A stretch of 64,000 nt of DNA from Herbaspirillum sp. 3R11 (GCF_004563925.1 NZ_SPNJ01000006.1:1-64000); one strand, 5' to 3'. Positions 44,914 through 54,686 are shown, numbered from the stretch's first letter. The notes: generated by a model from the letters alone, not told the origin. A program made the numbers and translations.

Positions 44914-46128
44914 ATGCGCACACCGCCATTTCCGCCCGCCTTCGCCACACTGGCCTGGTCCAACCTGGCCGCACAATCCGCTGAACAACTGAGCCTGGCC
45001 GCCGCGCCGCTGGTCGCGGTCTTGATGCTGGGCGCCGGACCCGGCGACATCGGCACGCTGACCGCCTTGCAAACCCTGCCGTTTCTGCTCCTCTCGCTGC
45101 CGCTGGGCGTGCTGGCGGATCGATTGCCGCGTCGACGCCTGATGCTGTGGAGCGAAGCGCTGCGCTGCCTGGCGCTGCTCAGCCTGCTGATGGTGTTGCA
45201 CTCCTCCGCACTGGACATAGTCTGGATGGCTGCGCTCGGATTTGCCGGTGCGGTCGGCACCGTGGGGTTCAGCGTGACGGCACCGGGCCTGGTGTCTTCG
45301 CTAGTGCCGCGTACCTCGCTGGCGCAGGCCAACGCGCGCCTGGAACTGGCTCGCAGCGCCGCCTTCGCAGCCGGCCCGGCGGTCGCCGGCGCACTGGTCT
45401 CATGGGCCGGCGCCACCGCGGCATTCAGCGTGGCGACCGTGTTGTCTGCCGGTGCGCTCGTCCTGCTGTTTCGCTTGCCCGGGCTTGCGCCGGCCGACGT
45501 TGGCACGTCCGCGACCAGACGGCATCCGCTGCGCGAAGTCGCCGAAGGCGCCTCGTTCGTCTGGCGCAACGCGCTGCTGCGACCGGTGGCAATCACCGGC
45601 GTGATCTTCAACAGCGCATGGTTTGCATTGCAAGCGATCTACGTGCCGTATGCCATGCGCGTGCTGGGACTGGGGACCGGCGCAGTGGGCCTTACGCTGG
45701 CCTTGTATGGCGCCGGCATGATCGTCGGCGCATTGGCGACGGCGCCGCTCATGGCGCGACTGCCGCTGGGCAGGACGATCCAGATCGGCCCGCTTGCGGG
45801 CGTATTGGCAGCGACCTGTCTCGCCGCCACTTTGCTGATTCCGCATGCGGCGCTGGCGGGGCTGTGCTTTTTCCTGCTCGGCGCCGGCCCCATGGTGTGG
45901 ACCATCACGACCACCACGCTGCGCCAGAGCATGACGCCGGACGCCATGCTGGGCCGGGTCTCGGCGGTGTTCCTGACGGCCAATGCCGGCGCGCGTCCGA
46001 TCGGTGCGGCGCTGGGCGCCCTGGTGGGAAGCCGCTGGGGAACCTCCGTCTGCCTGTTGATGGTGCTAGCCGGGTTTGTCCTGCAGGCTGCGGTGATCCT
46101 GAGCTCGCGCGTGGCGCGATTGCGTTGA
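44914..46128 (+). CDS. MFS transporter (EntS/MFS_3-like exporter)
   Basis: 404 residues, 12 membrane helices. A-loop LPLGVLADRLPRRRLMLWSEALR between TM2 and TM3 and GPAVAGALVSWAGATAAF in TM5 are typical of the MFS_3 group that includes enterobactin exporter EntS and macrolide exporters. Substrate unknown. No strong ribosome-binding site is seen; the hairpin directly before it may matter. Confidence 0.85.
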   Translation: MRTPPFPPAFATLAWSNLAAQSAEQLSLAAAPLVAVLMLGAGPGDIGTLTALQTLPFLLLSLPLGVLADRLPRRRLMLWSEALRCLALLSLLMVLHSSALDIVWMAALGFAGAVGTVGFSVTAPGLVSSLVPRTSLAQANARLELARSAAFAAGPAVAGALVSWAGATAAFSVATVLSAGALVLLFRLPGLAPADVGTSATRRHPLREVAEGASFVWRNALLRPVAITGVIFNSAWFALQAIYVPYAMRVLGLGTGAVGLTLALYGAGMIVGALATAPLMARLPLGRTIQIGPLAGVLAATCLAATLLIPHAALAGLCFFLLGAGPMVWTITTTTLRQSMTPDAMLGRVSAVFLTANAGARPIGAALGALVGSRWGTSVCLLMVLAGFVLQAAVILSSRVARLR

Positions 46129-46263
46129 CAGCGCGGAGTGCAGAGATCGCCCCGCGCTGACGCTCTTGACGATTATGAACAGAGGTAAAGTTGCATCAGG
46201 ATGATGTAATAGTTTTTGGCACGGTTCTACACTGGCTGCGTGATCAATCAGTGCAGGATTTCC

Positions 46264-46641
46264 ATGCAACCCTTCATGATTTCCCGGGCAACGACTTTAC
46301 TTGCACCCTTGCTCGCTACCTGCGCGCTGAGCGGCTGCGCCAACTTCAGCGAGGTCGTGTCGGTCGATGGCGACGACAACTACAACCTCATCGCCACCGG
46401 CATCAGCTACACCATGTCGATGGCCCAGCTGACCAATGCCAGCCGCGAAAAAGCCGTGGCGTATTGCGCCGGCCAGGACCGCGACATGCAGCTGCGCCAG
46501 CAGGCGCGCGGCTGGCAACCGATGCAGGTGGAACTCGATTTCCGTTGCCTGCCGCGCCGGACCGGCACGCTGCAGACCGAGCTGCAGACCGGACAGCAAC
46601 CGGCGCTGTCGCTGACCCGCTTGCAGATGATTACAAAGTGA
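46264..46641 (+). CDS. Small lipoprotein of unknown function
   Basis: 125 residues. Signal peptide with lipobox LSGC (Cys near 23). The mature part is short and has one further Cys pair (AYCAGQ, FRCLPR). No domain recognised. Start 46264 is the first Met that gives a normal signal length; AGGA is upstream. Converges on the LysR gene. Confidence 0.75.
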   Translation: MQPFMISRATTLLAPLLATCALSGCANFSEVVSVDGDDNYNLIATGISYTMSMAQLTNASREKAVAYCAGQDRDMQLRQQARGWQPMQVELDFRCLPRRTGTLQTELQTGQQPALSLTRLQMITK

Positions 46642-46664
46642 CGCCAAGGCCGTTCAGATGCAGT

Positions 46665-47564
46665 TCAAATTCCTGTGCGGCGCAGGGCTTCCGTGATGAA
46701 GTCGATGAAATGCCGCACCCGCTGCGGCATCTGCTTGCGCTGCGGGTAGTACATGTACAGGCCGCCGTAGATGCTGTTAAGGCGCGGCAACAGCGGCGTC
46801 AGTTTGCCGGCGGCGACTTGCTCGCGTACTGAATACACCACCAGTTGGCCGATGCCGACGCCGGCCTGCACGGCGGCAACTTCCGACTCCATGGTATTGA
46901 AACTCACCACTGCCGGCATTTCCTCAAAGACCGTGGTGCCGTCCACCGTCAGCATCCAGGGCGACAGCCTGCCGGTATTCGGATGGCGAAAACCGGTGCA
47001 ACGATGCTTGCGCAACTCGGCCAGGCTCTTCGGCTTGCCGTATTTCTCCAGATACGAAGGTGCTGCGTAGATTTGCAGGATGATGTCACCCAGGCGACGC
47101 GCGACCAGGTTGCGCTGCGGCTCCTTGCCGGTGCGAAAACCGACGTCGACGCGCTCCGCCACCAGGTCGGTGAAGCGATCGTCGAGCAGGAAATCGAAAT
47201 GGATGTTGGGGTAGTGCTCCTGGAATTCCTGGATCAGCGGCATCAGCAACAGATTGCCCACCGAGGTCGGCGCGCTCACGCGGATCATGCCTTCGGCGTC
47301 GCGGCGGCTATTGCGCACCTGGTCCAGCGCTTCGTCGAGCAGGCGCAGGCCGGGGTCGGCCAGCTCGGCCAGGCGCGCGCCCTCTTCCGTCAGGCTGAGC
47401 TTGCGCGTGCTGCGATGGAACAGACGTACGCCCAGGTCTTCCTCCAGCTGGCGCACCGCCTTGCTCACCGCCTGCGGCGTCATGCCGGCTTCGACCGCCG
47501 CCTGACTGAAGCTGCCGGCGCGCACCACGCCCAGGAAAATCGTCACTACCCTGGCTTTGTCCAT
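46665..47564 (-). CDS. LysR-family regulator
   Basis: 299 residues. Helix-turn-helix at about 17-36 (GSFSQAAVEAGMTPQAVSKAVRQLEEDLGVRLFHRSTRKLSLTEEG) and a periplasmic-binding-protein-like effector domain from about 90. Divergent to an SDR gene with 163 bp between starts, the classical LysR layout. A strong palindrome lies 20 bp upstream of its start. Confidence 0.92.
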   Translation of the reverse strand: MDKARVVTIFLGVVRAGSFSQAAVEAGMTPQAVSKAVRQLEEDLGVRLFHRSTRKLSLTEEGARLAELADPGLRLLDEALDQVRNSRRDAEGMIRVSAPTSVGNLLLMPLIQEFQEHYPNIHFDFLLDDRFTDLVAERVDVGFRTGKEPQRNLVARRLGDIILQIYAAPSYLEKYGKPKSLAELRKHRCTGFRHPNTGRLSPWMLTVDGTTVFEEMPAVVSFNTMESEVAAVQAGVGIGQLVVYSVREQVAAGKLTPLLPRLNSIYGGLYMYYPQRKQMPQRVRHFIDFITEALRRTGI

Positions 47565-47583
47565 CGCTTCCCGCTCCTTATTT

Positions 47584-47606
47584 ATTTACAACCATTGGTT
47601 GTAAAT
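47584..47606. promoter_or_regulatory. LysR operator palindrome
   Basis: ATTTACAACCA and TGGTTGTAAAT, perfect 11-bp arms around one T. It contains T-N11-A matches and sits in the LysR/SDR divergent region close to the LysR start, as an autoregulatory site would. Confidence 0.7.
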
Positions 47607-47727
47607 GAAACACGTTGATGTGGTCTAGTGTAACAGCGCGCGCCTGCCTACACTTCGTCCTGCCAACTGCGCAAAGCCACATTGCAGTTCACATCCGACG
47701 ATAGACAATTCACCAAGGAGCATCACC

Positions 47728-48588
47728 ATGACACAAGCATCGACAACATCCAAAGTCTGGTTCATCACCGGCGCGTCGCGCGGTTTCGGCGCGCTGATCG
47801 CCCGCGACGCCTTGCTGCGCGGTGACCGTGTGATCGCCACCGCACGCAATCCGCAAACCGTCATCGACGCGCTCGGCGAACAAGCCAACCTGCTGGCGCT
47901 GAAGCTGGACGTCACCAGCGAAGCCGACGCGCAAGCTGCGGCCAAACAAGCCGTCGCACGCTTCGGCCGCATCGATGTGCTGGTCAATAACGCCGGTTAC
48001 GGTTTGCTGGGCGGTGTCGAAGAAGCCAGCGCAGAAGAAGTAAAGCGGCAGTTCGACACCAACGTGTTCGGCCTGCTGCACGTCACGCGCGCCGTGTTGC
48101 CAACCCTGCGCGCACAAGGCAGCGGCCACGTGATCAACATCTCCTCGATCGGCGGCTATGCATCGCATCAGGGCTGGGGCATCTACTGCGCAACCAAGTT
48201 CGCGGTCGAGGCACTGACCGAAGCGCTGCACACCGAACTGGCGCCGCTGGGCGTGCGCGCCACGGTGGTGGAGCCGGGCTTCTTCCGCACCGACTTTCTC
48301 AATGCCGATTCGGTGGTGTCGACCTCCAACCGCATCGCGCAATATGCCGACAGCGTCGGTGTGATGCGCACCCTGATGGCCGGCGCCAACCACAAGCAAC
48401 CGGGCGATCCGGCCAAGCTGGCCACCGCCATCCTGAAACTGGCCGACGACGCCAACCCGCCGCTGCGCCTGGCGCTCGGCTCGGACACCATCGCCGCGAT
48501 CCGGAACAAGAACCAGACGGTGGAAGCCGAGTTGCAGCAATGGCTGGCGGTGTCGACCTCGACCAACCATGACGACGTAACAGCTTGA
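47728..48588 (+). CDS. SDR-family oxidoreductase
   Basis: 286 residues. TGASRGFG nucleotide motif, NNAG, Ser of NISSIGGY and Y-C-A-T-K are all present, so it should be active. The form ATARNPQTVIDAL and the C-terminal extension after residue 240 match the classical SDR group often paired with LysR regulators. Substrate unknown. AAGGAG precedes the ATG. Confidence 0.9.
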   Translation: MTQASTTSKVWFITGASRGFGALIARDALLRGDRVIATARNPQTVIDALGEQANLLALKLDVTSEADAQAAAKQAVARFGRIDVLVNNAGYGLLGGVEEASAEEVKRQFDTNVFGLLHVTRAVLPTLRAQGSGHVINISSIGGYASHQGWGIYCATKFAVEALTEALHTELAPLGVRATVVEPGFFRTDFLNADSVVSTSNRIAQYADSVGVMRTLMAGANHKQPGDPAKLATAILKLADDANPPLRLALGSDTIAAIRNKNQTVEAELQQWLAVSTSTNHDDVTA

Positions 48589-48711
48589 TGTCATAGGAAA
48601 GCTAGGGGAAGCAAGGCGGCCTGAAGCCGGCCGGGTTGTTTGCTATGATCGACGACAGTCGCCGGTCATGCATGCAGCCTGGCCGGCTTTCACGTTTTCG
48701 AAGGAATCGCC

Positions 48712-49242
48712 ATGACCTCTTCCCCACCCAACGATCCGGGCCAGCTCGACGACGCCACGCTGGATTTCGCCGCCAAGATGTTCGACCTGGCGCGCCACGG
48801 CGAAGCCGATGAACTCGAGGCTTACCTGGCCAAGGGACTACCGCCCAATCTGCGCGACCACAAGGGCGACAGCCTGCTGATGCTGGCCGCGTACCACGGC
48901 CATGATGCGGCGGTGCAGGTCTTGCTGCAGCACAAGGCCGACGCCGGCTTGCGCAACGACAACGGCCAGACGCCGATTGCGGGCGCAGCGTTCAAGGGAC
49001 ATGCGGCGGTGGTGCAAGCTTTGCTCGACGGCGGCGCCGATGTCGAAGGCGCATCGCCCGACGGCAAGACCGCGCTGATGATTGCGGCGATGTTCAATCG
49101 CGTGGAGATCGTGGAGTTGCTGCTGGCGCACGGCGCCAACATCAATGCCCGCAGCGAGAATGGGGCGACGGCATTGGAAGCGGCGCGCGCCATGGGGGCG
49201 CCGGAGACGGCGGCGCTGCTGGAGCGCCGCCTGACGAACTGA
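48712..49242 (+). CDS. Ankyrin-repeat protein
   Basis: 176 residues with four ankyrin repeats (about 40-170), for example GDSLLMLAAYHGHDAAVQVLLQHKADAGLRNDN and GKTALMIAAMFNRVEIVELLLAHGANINARSEN. No signal peptide, so cytoplasmic and probably a protein-binding module. AAGGAAT precedes the ATG. Single gene, converging on the DUF2863 gene with 2 bp between stops. Confidence 0.9.
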   Translation: MTSSPPNDPGQLDDATLDFAAKMFDLARHGEADELEAYLAKGLPPNLRDHKGDSLLMLAAYHGHDAAVQVLLQHKADAGLRNDNGQTPIAGAAFKGHAAVVQALLDGGADVEGASPDGKTALMIAAMFNRVEIVELLLAHGANINARSENGATALEAARAMGAPETAALLERRLTN

Positions 49243-49244
49243 AT

Positions 49245-50486
49245 CTAAGCTGCGGAACCGTCGGCGTAAGGCTGGACGTTGACAGCGTTGCCGTCAGCGT
49301 CGAACTCTTCCGCCAGCGCCACCGATTTCAAACCCATGGTCAGCAACGCGTCGCAGGTGTCGTCAAGTTCAACTTGCAAATCGCCGGCGCCGTCGAGCGG
49401 CTTCTCGGCGGTGGCGACAACGGTCTCGCCGTTGTAGATATTCACGCGCAGCAAGATTTCTCCTTCGATATCCACCGGACCCATGACGGCATGGGTCTGC
49501 TGCGCGTCCACGCCGCTTTCCTGCAGGCCGTGATCGAGCTCCGACATCATCTGCAGCATGAAGTACTCGGCGATGCCGCGTTCCTTGCCGCCGTGGAACA
49601 GGTCCTGGTACAGGAAGTGCACGTCGAACTGGCGGCCATCGGTGACCAGGCAGCGCTGCACCAGCGGCACGACCTTTTCGCTCCAGGTCTGGAAGCGCTG
49701 CGCGCGCACTGCGAAGTAGGCGTCCATCGCCGCTTCGTCTTTGGGAATCGTGTAGAACGGATCGTCTGCCGTCTTCAGTGCGAAGCCGAGCAGGAAGCGC
49801 AATTCCACCGCCGTGTCCTCGGCGCCGAAACGATTGGCCGGCCAGCTGCTCATGCTGCGGTTGATGGCCGCTGTTTCGGTGATCTTCTTGTCGGTCATGG
49901 CGGCGTAGGCGTCGCGCACCATGGCTTCCAGATGGCTGTAGGTGATCGCGTCGATTTCGTCGAGGTGGTAGGCGTAGCTGACCAGCACCACCTTGGCGTC
50001 GGCGCTCTCGAGCTGGGCCTCCTTGATGCTGGCGGTCAGTTCGGTGAAGGCGTCGGCGTCGCGGAAGTTCTGCTCCGCATCGAGGCCGCCGACGGTGCGC
50101 ACGAACATCGGGATGACGAAGGCGTTGACTTCATAGCTGCGCTCGTTGCGGGTAAAGAAGACCGTCTCGGCGGCTTCTTCGATTTTTTCGCGCAGGTAGG
50201 GATAGGCTTCGGCTTCCTGGTCGCGTGCGCGTTCCAGCGCTTCGTACAGGACGTCGTCCTGCTGCTGGCGCAGGCTCTTGGTGATGACACGGTGCAGGTC
50301 GCGTTGCTTGGCCGGCAAGTCGGGCGAGGCTTCGTCCTCGGTCGCCAGTTCGACCGCCAGATTGGCCAGCTTGTCGACCAGGGCTTCGTCGAGATCGTAT
50401 CCGGCCGGCATCAGGGAAGAATCGGAAGGATCGGAAGGAATGGAGGTGCTGACGGCTTTGCCGGCGGGGCGCTTGCTTTTGGACAT
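49245..50486 (-). CDS. DUF2863-family protein
   Basis: 413 residues, no signal peptide. The family is found in betaproteobacteria and has no known role. Visible traits: a basic N-terminus (MSKSKRPAGK), acidic body, ARDQEAEAYPYLREKIEEAAETVFF and DLFHGGKERGIAEYFMLQMMSELDHGL. Start 50486 is chosen over the upstream in-frame TTG/GTG-type start at 50528 because conserved sequence begins there. Confidence 0.8.
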   Translation of the reverse strand: MSKSKRPAGKAVSTSIPSDPSDSSLMPAGYDLDEALVDKLANLAVELATEDEASPDLPAKQRDLHRVITKSLRQQQDDVLYEALERARDQEAEAYPYLREKIEEAAETVFFTRNERSYEVNAFVIPMFVRTVGGLDAEQNFRDADAFTELTASIKEAQLESADAKVVLVSYAYHLDEIDAITYSHLEAMVRDAYAAMTDKKITETAAINRSMSSWPANRFGAEDTAVELRFLLGFALKTADDPFYTIPKDEAAMDAYFAVRAQRFQTWSEKVVPLVQRCLVTDGRQFDVHFLYQDLFHGGKERGIAEYFMLQMMSELDHGLQESGVDAQQTHAVMGPVDIEGEILLRVNIYNGETVVATAEKPLDGAGDLQVELDDTCDALLTMGLKSVALAEEFDADGNAVNVQPYADGSAA

Positions 50487-50559
50487 GGCGGGAATGCTTG
50501 TGAAGAGAAGAGGCGGACATTGTAACAAGTCCGCCCTTCATCGCCTTCTGACTGCGCCT

Positions 50560-51897
50560 TCAGACTGCTTTTTTGCCCGAGGTCCGCGCCAGGAACACCA
50601 GCCCGGCGGCAATCACCGAAGCCACCGCCAGTGCATACAGGCCACCCTGGATCGAACCGGTCTTTTGCTCCAGATAACCGAAGGTCGCCGGCGCGAAGAA
50701 GCCGCCCAGATTGCCGATGGAATTGACCAGCGCGATCACGGCGGCGGCGATGCGCGCGTCGAGATAGGCTTGCGGAATCGGCCAGAACAGCGACGACGCC
50801 GCCTTGAAACCGATGCCGGCAAAACAGATCGCGACGAAGGCGAACACCGGACCGCCGGTGGTCGAGGCGAACATGCCGGCCGCGGCGATGATCAGCGTTG
50901 CCGCCACCCAGGCCTGCTGGTGGCGGAAGCGCGCCGCCAGGCTGGCGAAGATATACATCGCGACGATCGAGATGATCCACGGAATCGAATTGAACAGGCC
51001 GACCTGGAAATCGTTGAAGTGGCCCATCTTCTTGATGATGCTGGGCAGCCAGAAGGTCGCGCCGTAGATGGTCAGCTGAATCGCAAAGTAGATGAAGCAG
51101 AACAACAGGATCTGCGGATCCTTGAGCAGGCTCCACGACGACACGTGCACCGGCTTGCTGGCCTGGCGCTCGCGTTGTTCATGCGCGATGATGGTGGTCA
51201 GGCTGTTGCGCTCGTCGTCGCTGAGCCAGGTGGCGTCTTGCGGACGCGAATCGAGGCGGCGCCAGACCACGAAGCACAGCAGCACCGAGGCCAGGCCTTC
51301 GATGATGAACATCCACTGCCAGCCGTGCAGGCCGCCGCCTTCTATCTGCAGCAGCGCACCCGAGATCGGTCCCGACAGGATCGACGCAATCGCCGAGCCG
51401 CTCAGGAACACCGCCATCGCCTTGCCGCGTTCGCTGTTGGGCAGCCATTGCGTGAAGTAGTACACCACGCCCGGGAAGAAGCCCGCTTCGGCCACGCCCA
51501 GCAGGAAGCGCAAGATATAGAACGAAGTCTCGTTGTGCACGAAGGCCATCGACGTCGCCACCACGCCCCAGGTCAGCATGATGCGCGTGAGCCAGGCCTT
51601 GGCGCCGAACTTTTGCAGCAGCATGTTGGACGGCACTTCGAAAATGGCGTAGCCGATGAAGAACAATCCCGCCCCAAAGCCGAACGCCGCCGTACCGATG
51701 CCGAGATCGGTCGCCAGGTGCGAACGCACGAAGCCGATGTTGACGCGGTCGATGTAATTCGCGATGAACATGACCACGAACAGCGGCAGGATGCGCCATT
51801 TGACCTTATCGATGGCGCTGGCCAGCGGGCCGCTTGCGGGGCCGTCGGGATGTGCGGCATACGCCGCGATGCTCTGCTCATTTGCGGGATTGCTCAC
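50560..51897 (-). CDS. ACS-family MFS transporter, probable glucarate/galactarate importer
   Basis: 445 residues, 12 membrane helices. ANYIDRVNIGFV in TM1 and RFLLGVAEAGFFPGVVYYFTQWLP in TM4 are signatures of the anion:cation symporter group (GudP, GarP, ExuT). It follows the glucarate dehydratase gene by 120 bp on the same strand, so D-glucarate or galactarate is the likely substrate. Confidence 0.87.
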   Translation of the reverse strand: MSNPANEQSIAAYAAHPDGPASGPLASAIDKVKWRILPLFVVMFIANYIDRVNIGFVRSHLATDLGIGTAAFGFGAGLFFIGYAIFEVPSNMLLQKFGAKAWLTRIMLTWGVVATSMAFVHNETSFYILRFLLGVAEAGFFPGVVYYFTQWLPNSERGKAMAVFLSGSAIASILSGPISGALLQIEGGGLHGWQWMFIIEGLASVLLCFVVWRRLDSRPQDATWLSDDERNSLTTIIAHEQRERQASKPVHVSSWSLLKDPQILLFCFIYFAIQLTIYGATFWLPSIIKKMGHFNDFQVGLFNSIPWIISIVAMYIFASLAARFRHQQAWVAATLIIAAAGMFASTTGGPVFAFVAICFAGIGFKAASSLFWPIPQAYLDARIAAAVIALVNSIGNLGGFFAPATFGYLEQKTGSIQGGLYALAVASVIAAGLVFLARTSGKKAV

Positions 51898-51948
51898 TGC
51901 TGTCTCCTTAAGGTTGTCGCTGCGGCCGTCATTGCGGCCTGTGCGATC

Positions 51949-51996
51949 TTTATTGCGTTTTTTATTGCGCTTTTTATTTCGCTTTTTATTTTCCTG
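51949..51996. repeat. 12-bp tandem repeat in the gudD-MFS spacer
   Basis: Four direct units of 12 bp: TTTATTGCGTTT, TTTATTGCGCTT, TTTATTTCGCTT and TTTATTTTCCTG. They lie in the spacer, 52 bp upstream of the transporter start, and would give an A-rich leader on the minus strand. Confidence 0.8.
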
Positions 51997-52017
51997 ATGC
52001 TTGCTGAGATGTATGTA

Positions 52018-53382
52018 TCACCGGACCAGGCAGGGCTTCTTGTTGTCGAACTTCCAGCCCGGAATCAGGTATTGCATGGCGATGGCGTCGTCACGTGCGC
52101 CCAGGCCCTTGGCTTTGTAGAGCGCGTTGGCCGCCATCACCTGCTCCATGTCGATCTCGACGCCGAGGCCCGGTGCGGTCGGTACGTCGACCATGCCGCC
52201 GACGATCCTGAACGGCTCGCGCGTCAGACGCTGGCCGTCCTGCCAGATCCAGTGCGTGTCGATGGCGGTGATCTTGCCCGGCGCGGCGGCTGCCACTTGC
52301 GTGAACATCGCCAGCGAAATATCGAAGTGGTTGTTGGAATGCGAACCCCAAGTCAGGCCCCACTCATTGCACAATTGCGCCACGCGGATCGAGCCCTGCA
52401 TGGTCCAGAAATGCGGATCGGCCAGCGGGATGTCGACCGATTGCAGCTGGATCGCGTGGCCCATCTCGCGCCAGTCGGTGGCGATCATGTTGGTGGCGGT
52501 CTGCAAGCCGGTGGCGCGGCGGAATTCGGCCATCACTTCGCGGCCGGAATAGCCGTTCTCGGCGCCGCAGGGATCTTCGGCATACGCCAGCACGTCGTGC
52601 TGGTCGCGGCACAGGCGGATGGCGTCTTTCAGCAACCAGCCGCCGTTGGGATCGAGCGTGATACGCGCCTGCGGGAAGCGTTCATGCAGCGCGGCGACGG
52701 CTTCGATTTCATCCTCGCCGCGCAGCACGCCTCCCTTGAGCTTGAAGTCGTTGAAGCCGTAGCGCTGATAGGTCGCTTCGGCCAGCCGTACGATGGCGTC
52801 GGCGTCCATGGCTTTTTCGTGGCGCAGGCGCTGCCAGTCGTCAGCGTTGTCAGGTTCGCTGTGATAGTCGAGATCGGTGGCGTTGCGGTCGCCGACATAG
52901 AACAGGTAGCCGAGCATTTCCACCTTGTCGCGTTGCTGGCCTTCGCCGAGCAAGGCCGCGACCGGGACGCCGAGGAATTTGCCGAGCAAATCGAGCAGCG
53001 CCGCCTCCACCGCCGTGACGGCGTGGATGGTGATGCGCAGGTCGAAGGTCTGCAAGCCGCGGCCGCCGGCGTCGCGATCGCTGAAGGTCTGGCGCATGCG
53101 GTTGAGCACGGCGTTGTAGTTGGCGATGGACTGGCCGACGACGAGTTCACGCGCGTCTTCCAGGGTCTGGCGGATACGCTCGCCACCCGGCACTTCGCCG
53201 ACGCCGGTGTTGCCGGCGCTGTCGGTCAGGATGACGATGTTGCGCGTGAAGTAAGGGCCGTGCGCGCCGCTCAGGTTGAGCAGCATGCCGTCGCGACCGG
53301 CAACCGGGATGACTTGCATCCCGGTGACGACGGGCGCGGATGAGCGAGAAGAATTCAGTGACGCGTTTGGCTGAGCAGACAT
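52018..53382 (-). CDS. gudD: Glucarate dehydratase
   Basis: 454 residues (E. coli GudD has 446). Enolase-superfamily features: lid loop in the N-terminal domain, [10 protein letters not shown] with the catalytic Lys of the KxK type, metal ligands in [16 protein letters not shown] and [11 protein letters not shown], and the His of [16 protein letters not shown]. It dehydrates D-glucarate to 5-keto-4-deoxy-glucarate. Start 53382 is the Met nearest the conserved part. Regulated by the LacI protein encoded upstream, through two operators. Confidence 0.93.
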   Translation of the reverse strand: MSAQPNASLNSSRSSAPVVTGMQVIPVAGRDGMLLNLSGAHGPYFTRNIVILTDSAGNTGVGEVPGGERIRQTLEDARELVVGQSIANYNAVLNRMRQTFSDRDAGGRGLQTFDLRITIHAVTAVEAALLDLLGKFLGVPVAALLGEGQQRDKVEMLGYLFYVGDRNATDLDYHSEPDNADDWQRLRHEKAMDADAIVRLAEATYQRYGFNDFKLKGGVLRGEDEIEAVAALHERFPQARITLDPNGGWLLKDAIRLCRDQHDVLAYAEDPCGAENGYSGREVMAEFRRATGLQTATNMIATDWREMGHAIQLQSVDIPLADPHFWTMQGSIRVAQLCNEWGLTWGSHSNNHFDISLAMFTQVAAAAPGKITAIDTHWIWQDGQRLTREPFRIVGGMVDVPTAPGLGVEIDMEQVMAANALYKAKGLGARDDAIAMQYLIPGWKFDNKKPCLVR

Positions 53383-53415
53383 GGTGGGCCTTGTACGGTG
53401 ATCTGGGGAGACATT

Positions 53416-53437
53416 CAATTGGTACCGCTACCAATTG
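53416..53437. promoter_or_regulatory. LacI-type operator O1 of gudD
   Basis: CAATTGGTA and TACCAATTG, perfect 9-bp arms around CCGC, 34 bp before the gudD ATG. Same core as O2 and O3 (TGGTA-N4-TACC). Confidence 0.75.
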
Positions 53438-53449
53438 TGATTGATGCTG

Positions 53450-53465
53450 ATGGTAGCGGTACCGT
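53450..53465. promoter_or_regulatory. LacI-type operator O2 of gudD
   Basis: ATGGTAGCGGTACCGT. Its reverse complement matches the O1 core TGGTACCGCTACCA with one mismatch. The centres of O1 and O2 are 31 bp apart, about three helical turns. Confidence 0.65.
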
Positions 53466-53552
53466 TTTTGGCTGTCAATCGGTTTACCGCGATGTTGTCA
53501 AATGGCAAACCGGAGGAAAAGGACGTGGGGAAAGATCAATCGGCCGGACGGC

Positions 53553-54647
53553 TCAGACGCTCTGCCGTTCGATGATGGTGAAGCCGATGTCGTGCACGCG
53601 TTCCGGCACTTCGCGACCTTCGGCGCGCTCGATGATGAAGCGCGCGGCGGTCTTGCCGATGCCGGTGCCGTCGATGCGTACGGTGGTCAGTTGCGGATGC
53701 AGGTCGCGCGAGAAGCTGAGGTCGCCGAAGCCCATCACCGCCAGTTGCGACGGGATGGCGATGCCGCGCACCTGGGCTTCTATCATGACGCCCATGGCGA
53801 GGATGTCGGAGCTGCAGAACACGCCGTCGATGGCGCCGTCCTGCCCCAGCAGGTCGGCCAGGCCGGTGCGGCCGCTGCCCAGCGTGGTCGGCGCCGGCAC
53901 CATGCATTGCGGGACTTCCGTGTTAGCGGCAACGGCCATGCCGAGTCGCACCGCTTCATCGGAGAATGCCCGCGCGCGCCGCCGGCTGCGTTCGTCGACA
54001 CCGGCGATCACGGCCACGCGGCGGCGACCGGCGGCGTGCAGGTGCTGTGCCACGGCGACGCCGATGCGTTCATGCGAAAAACCGACCAGCATGTCGATCG
54101 GCGTGGGCGTCAGGTCCCAGGTTTCCACCACCGGGATGCCACTGGCCAGGAGGCGCTTGCGCGACTCGGCCGAACGCATGATGCCGGTCAGCACCACGCC
54201 GTCGGGACGGCGGCCGATGATGGCTTCGAGCAAGGCGTCTTCGCGCGAATTCTCGTAGCCGCTCTGGCCCAGCATGAGCTGATAGCCGGCGTCGGCCAGC
54301 GCTTCAGTCAGCGACTGCACGGTTTCCAGGAAGATCGGCCCGACGATGGTCGGCACCACGGCGGCGACCAGGCGGCTTTTCTTGGACGCCAGCCCGCCGG
54401 CCAGCAGATTGGGCACGTAACCGGTGCGTTCGACGGCTTCGCGGACCTTCTTGAGAACGGTTTCCGACACCGCGTCGGGCGTATTGAGCGCACGCGAGGC
54501 GGTGATCGGCGCCACGCCGGCCAGCCGGGCGACGTCGCGCAAGGTCAGCCCGGCGCCCTTGCGGCCCTTGCGCACCACAGGTGCAGGGGCGGTCATCGGG
54601 ACGTCAGGTGAAGGTGCTGAAATGGCGGGAATCGAGGGCTTCGTCAT
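53553..54647 (-). CDS. LacI-family regulator of glucarate use
   Basis: 364 residues. An N-terminal extension of about 30 precedes the LacI helix-turn-helix (LTLRDVARLAGVAPITASRALNTPDAVSETVLKKVREAVERTGYVPN). Then a periplasmic-binding-type sugar-acid domain. Gene order with gudD and an ACS transporter indicates a D-glucarate or galactarate sensor. It has an operator upstream (O3), so is probably autoregulated. Confidence 0.9.
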   Translation of the reverse strand: MTKPSIPAISAPSPDVPMTAPAPVVRKGRKGAGLTLRDVARLAGVAPITASRALNTPDAVSETVLKKVREAVERTGYVPNLLAGGLASKKSRLVAAVVPTIVGPIFLETVQSLTEALADAGYQLMLGQSGYENSREDALLEAIIGRRPDGVVLTGIMRSAESRKRLLASGIPVVETWDLTPTPIDMLVGFSHERIGVAVAQHLHAAGRRRVAVIAGVDERSRRRARAFSDEAVRLGMAVAANTEVPQCMVPAPTTLGSGRTGLADLLGQDGAIDGVFCSSDILAMGVMIEAQVRGIAIPSQLAVMGFGDLSFSRDLHPQLTTVRIDGTGIGKTAARFIIERAEGREVPERVHDIGFTIIERQSV

Positions 54648-54670
54648 GGCGCGATTCTAGCATTGCCGAA

Positions 54671-54686
54671 ATGGTACCGATACCAC
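54671..54686. promoter_or_regulatory. LacI-type operator O3 (autoregulation)
   Basis: ATGGTACCGATACCAC has the core TGGTA-CCGA-TACCA, like O1 and O2, with its centre 31 bp before the lacI-type start codon. Confidence 0.65.

Noticed and set aside
50278..53343. Long plus-strand open frame of about 1000 codons
   Set aside because: Antisense to the MFS and gudD genes; composition is R/H/G/A-rich as expected for a GC-rich shadow and no domain is recognisable.
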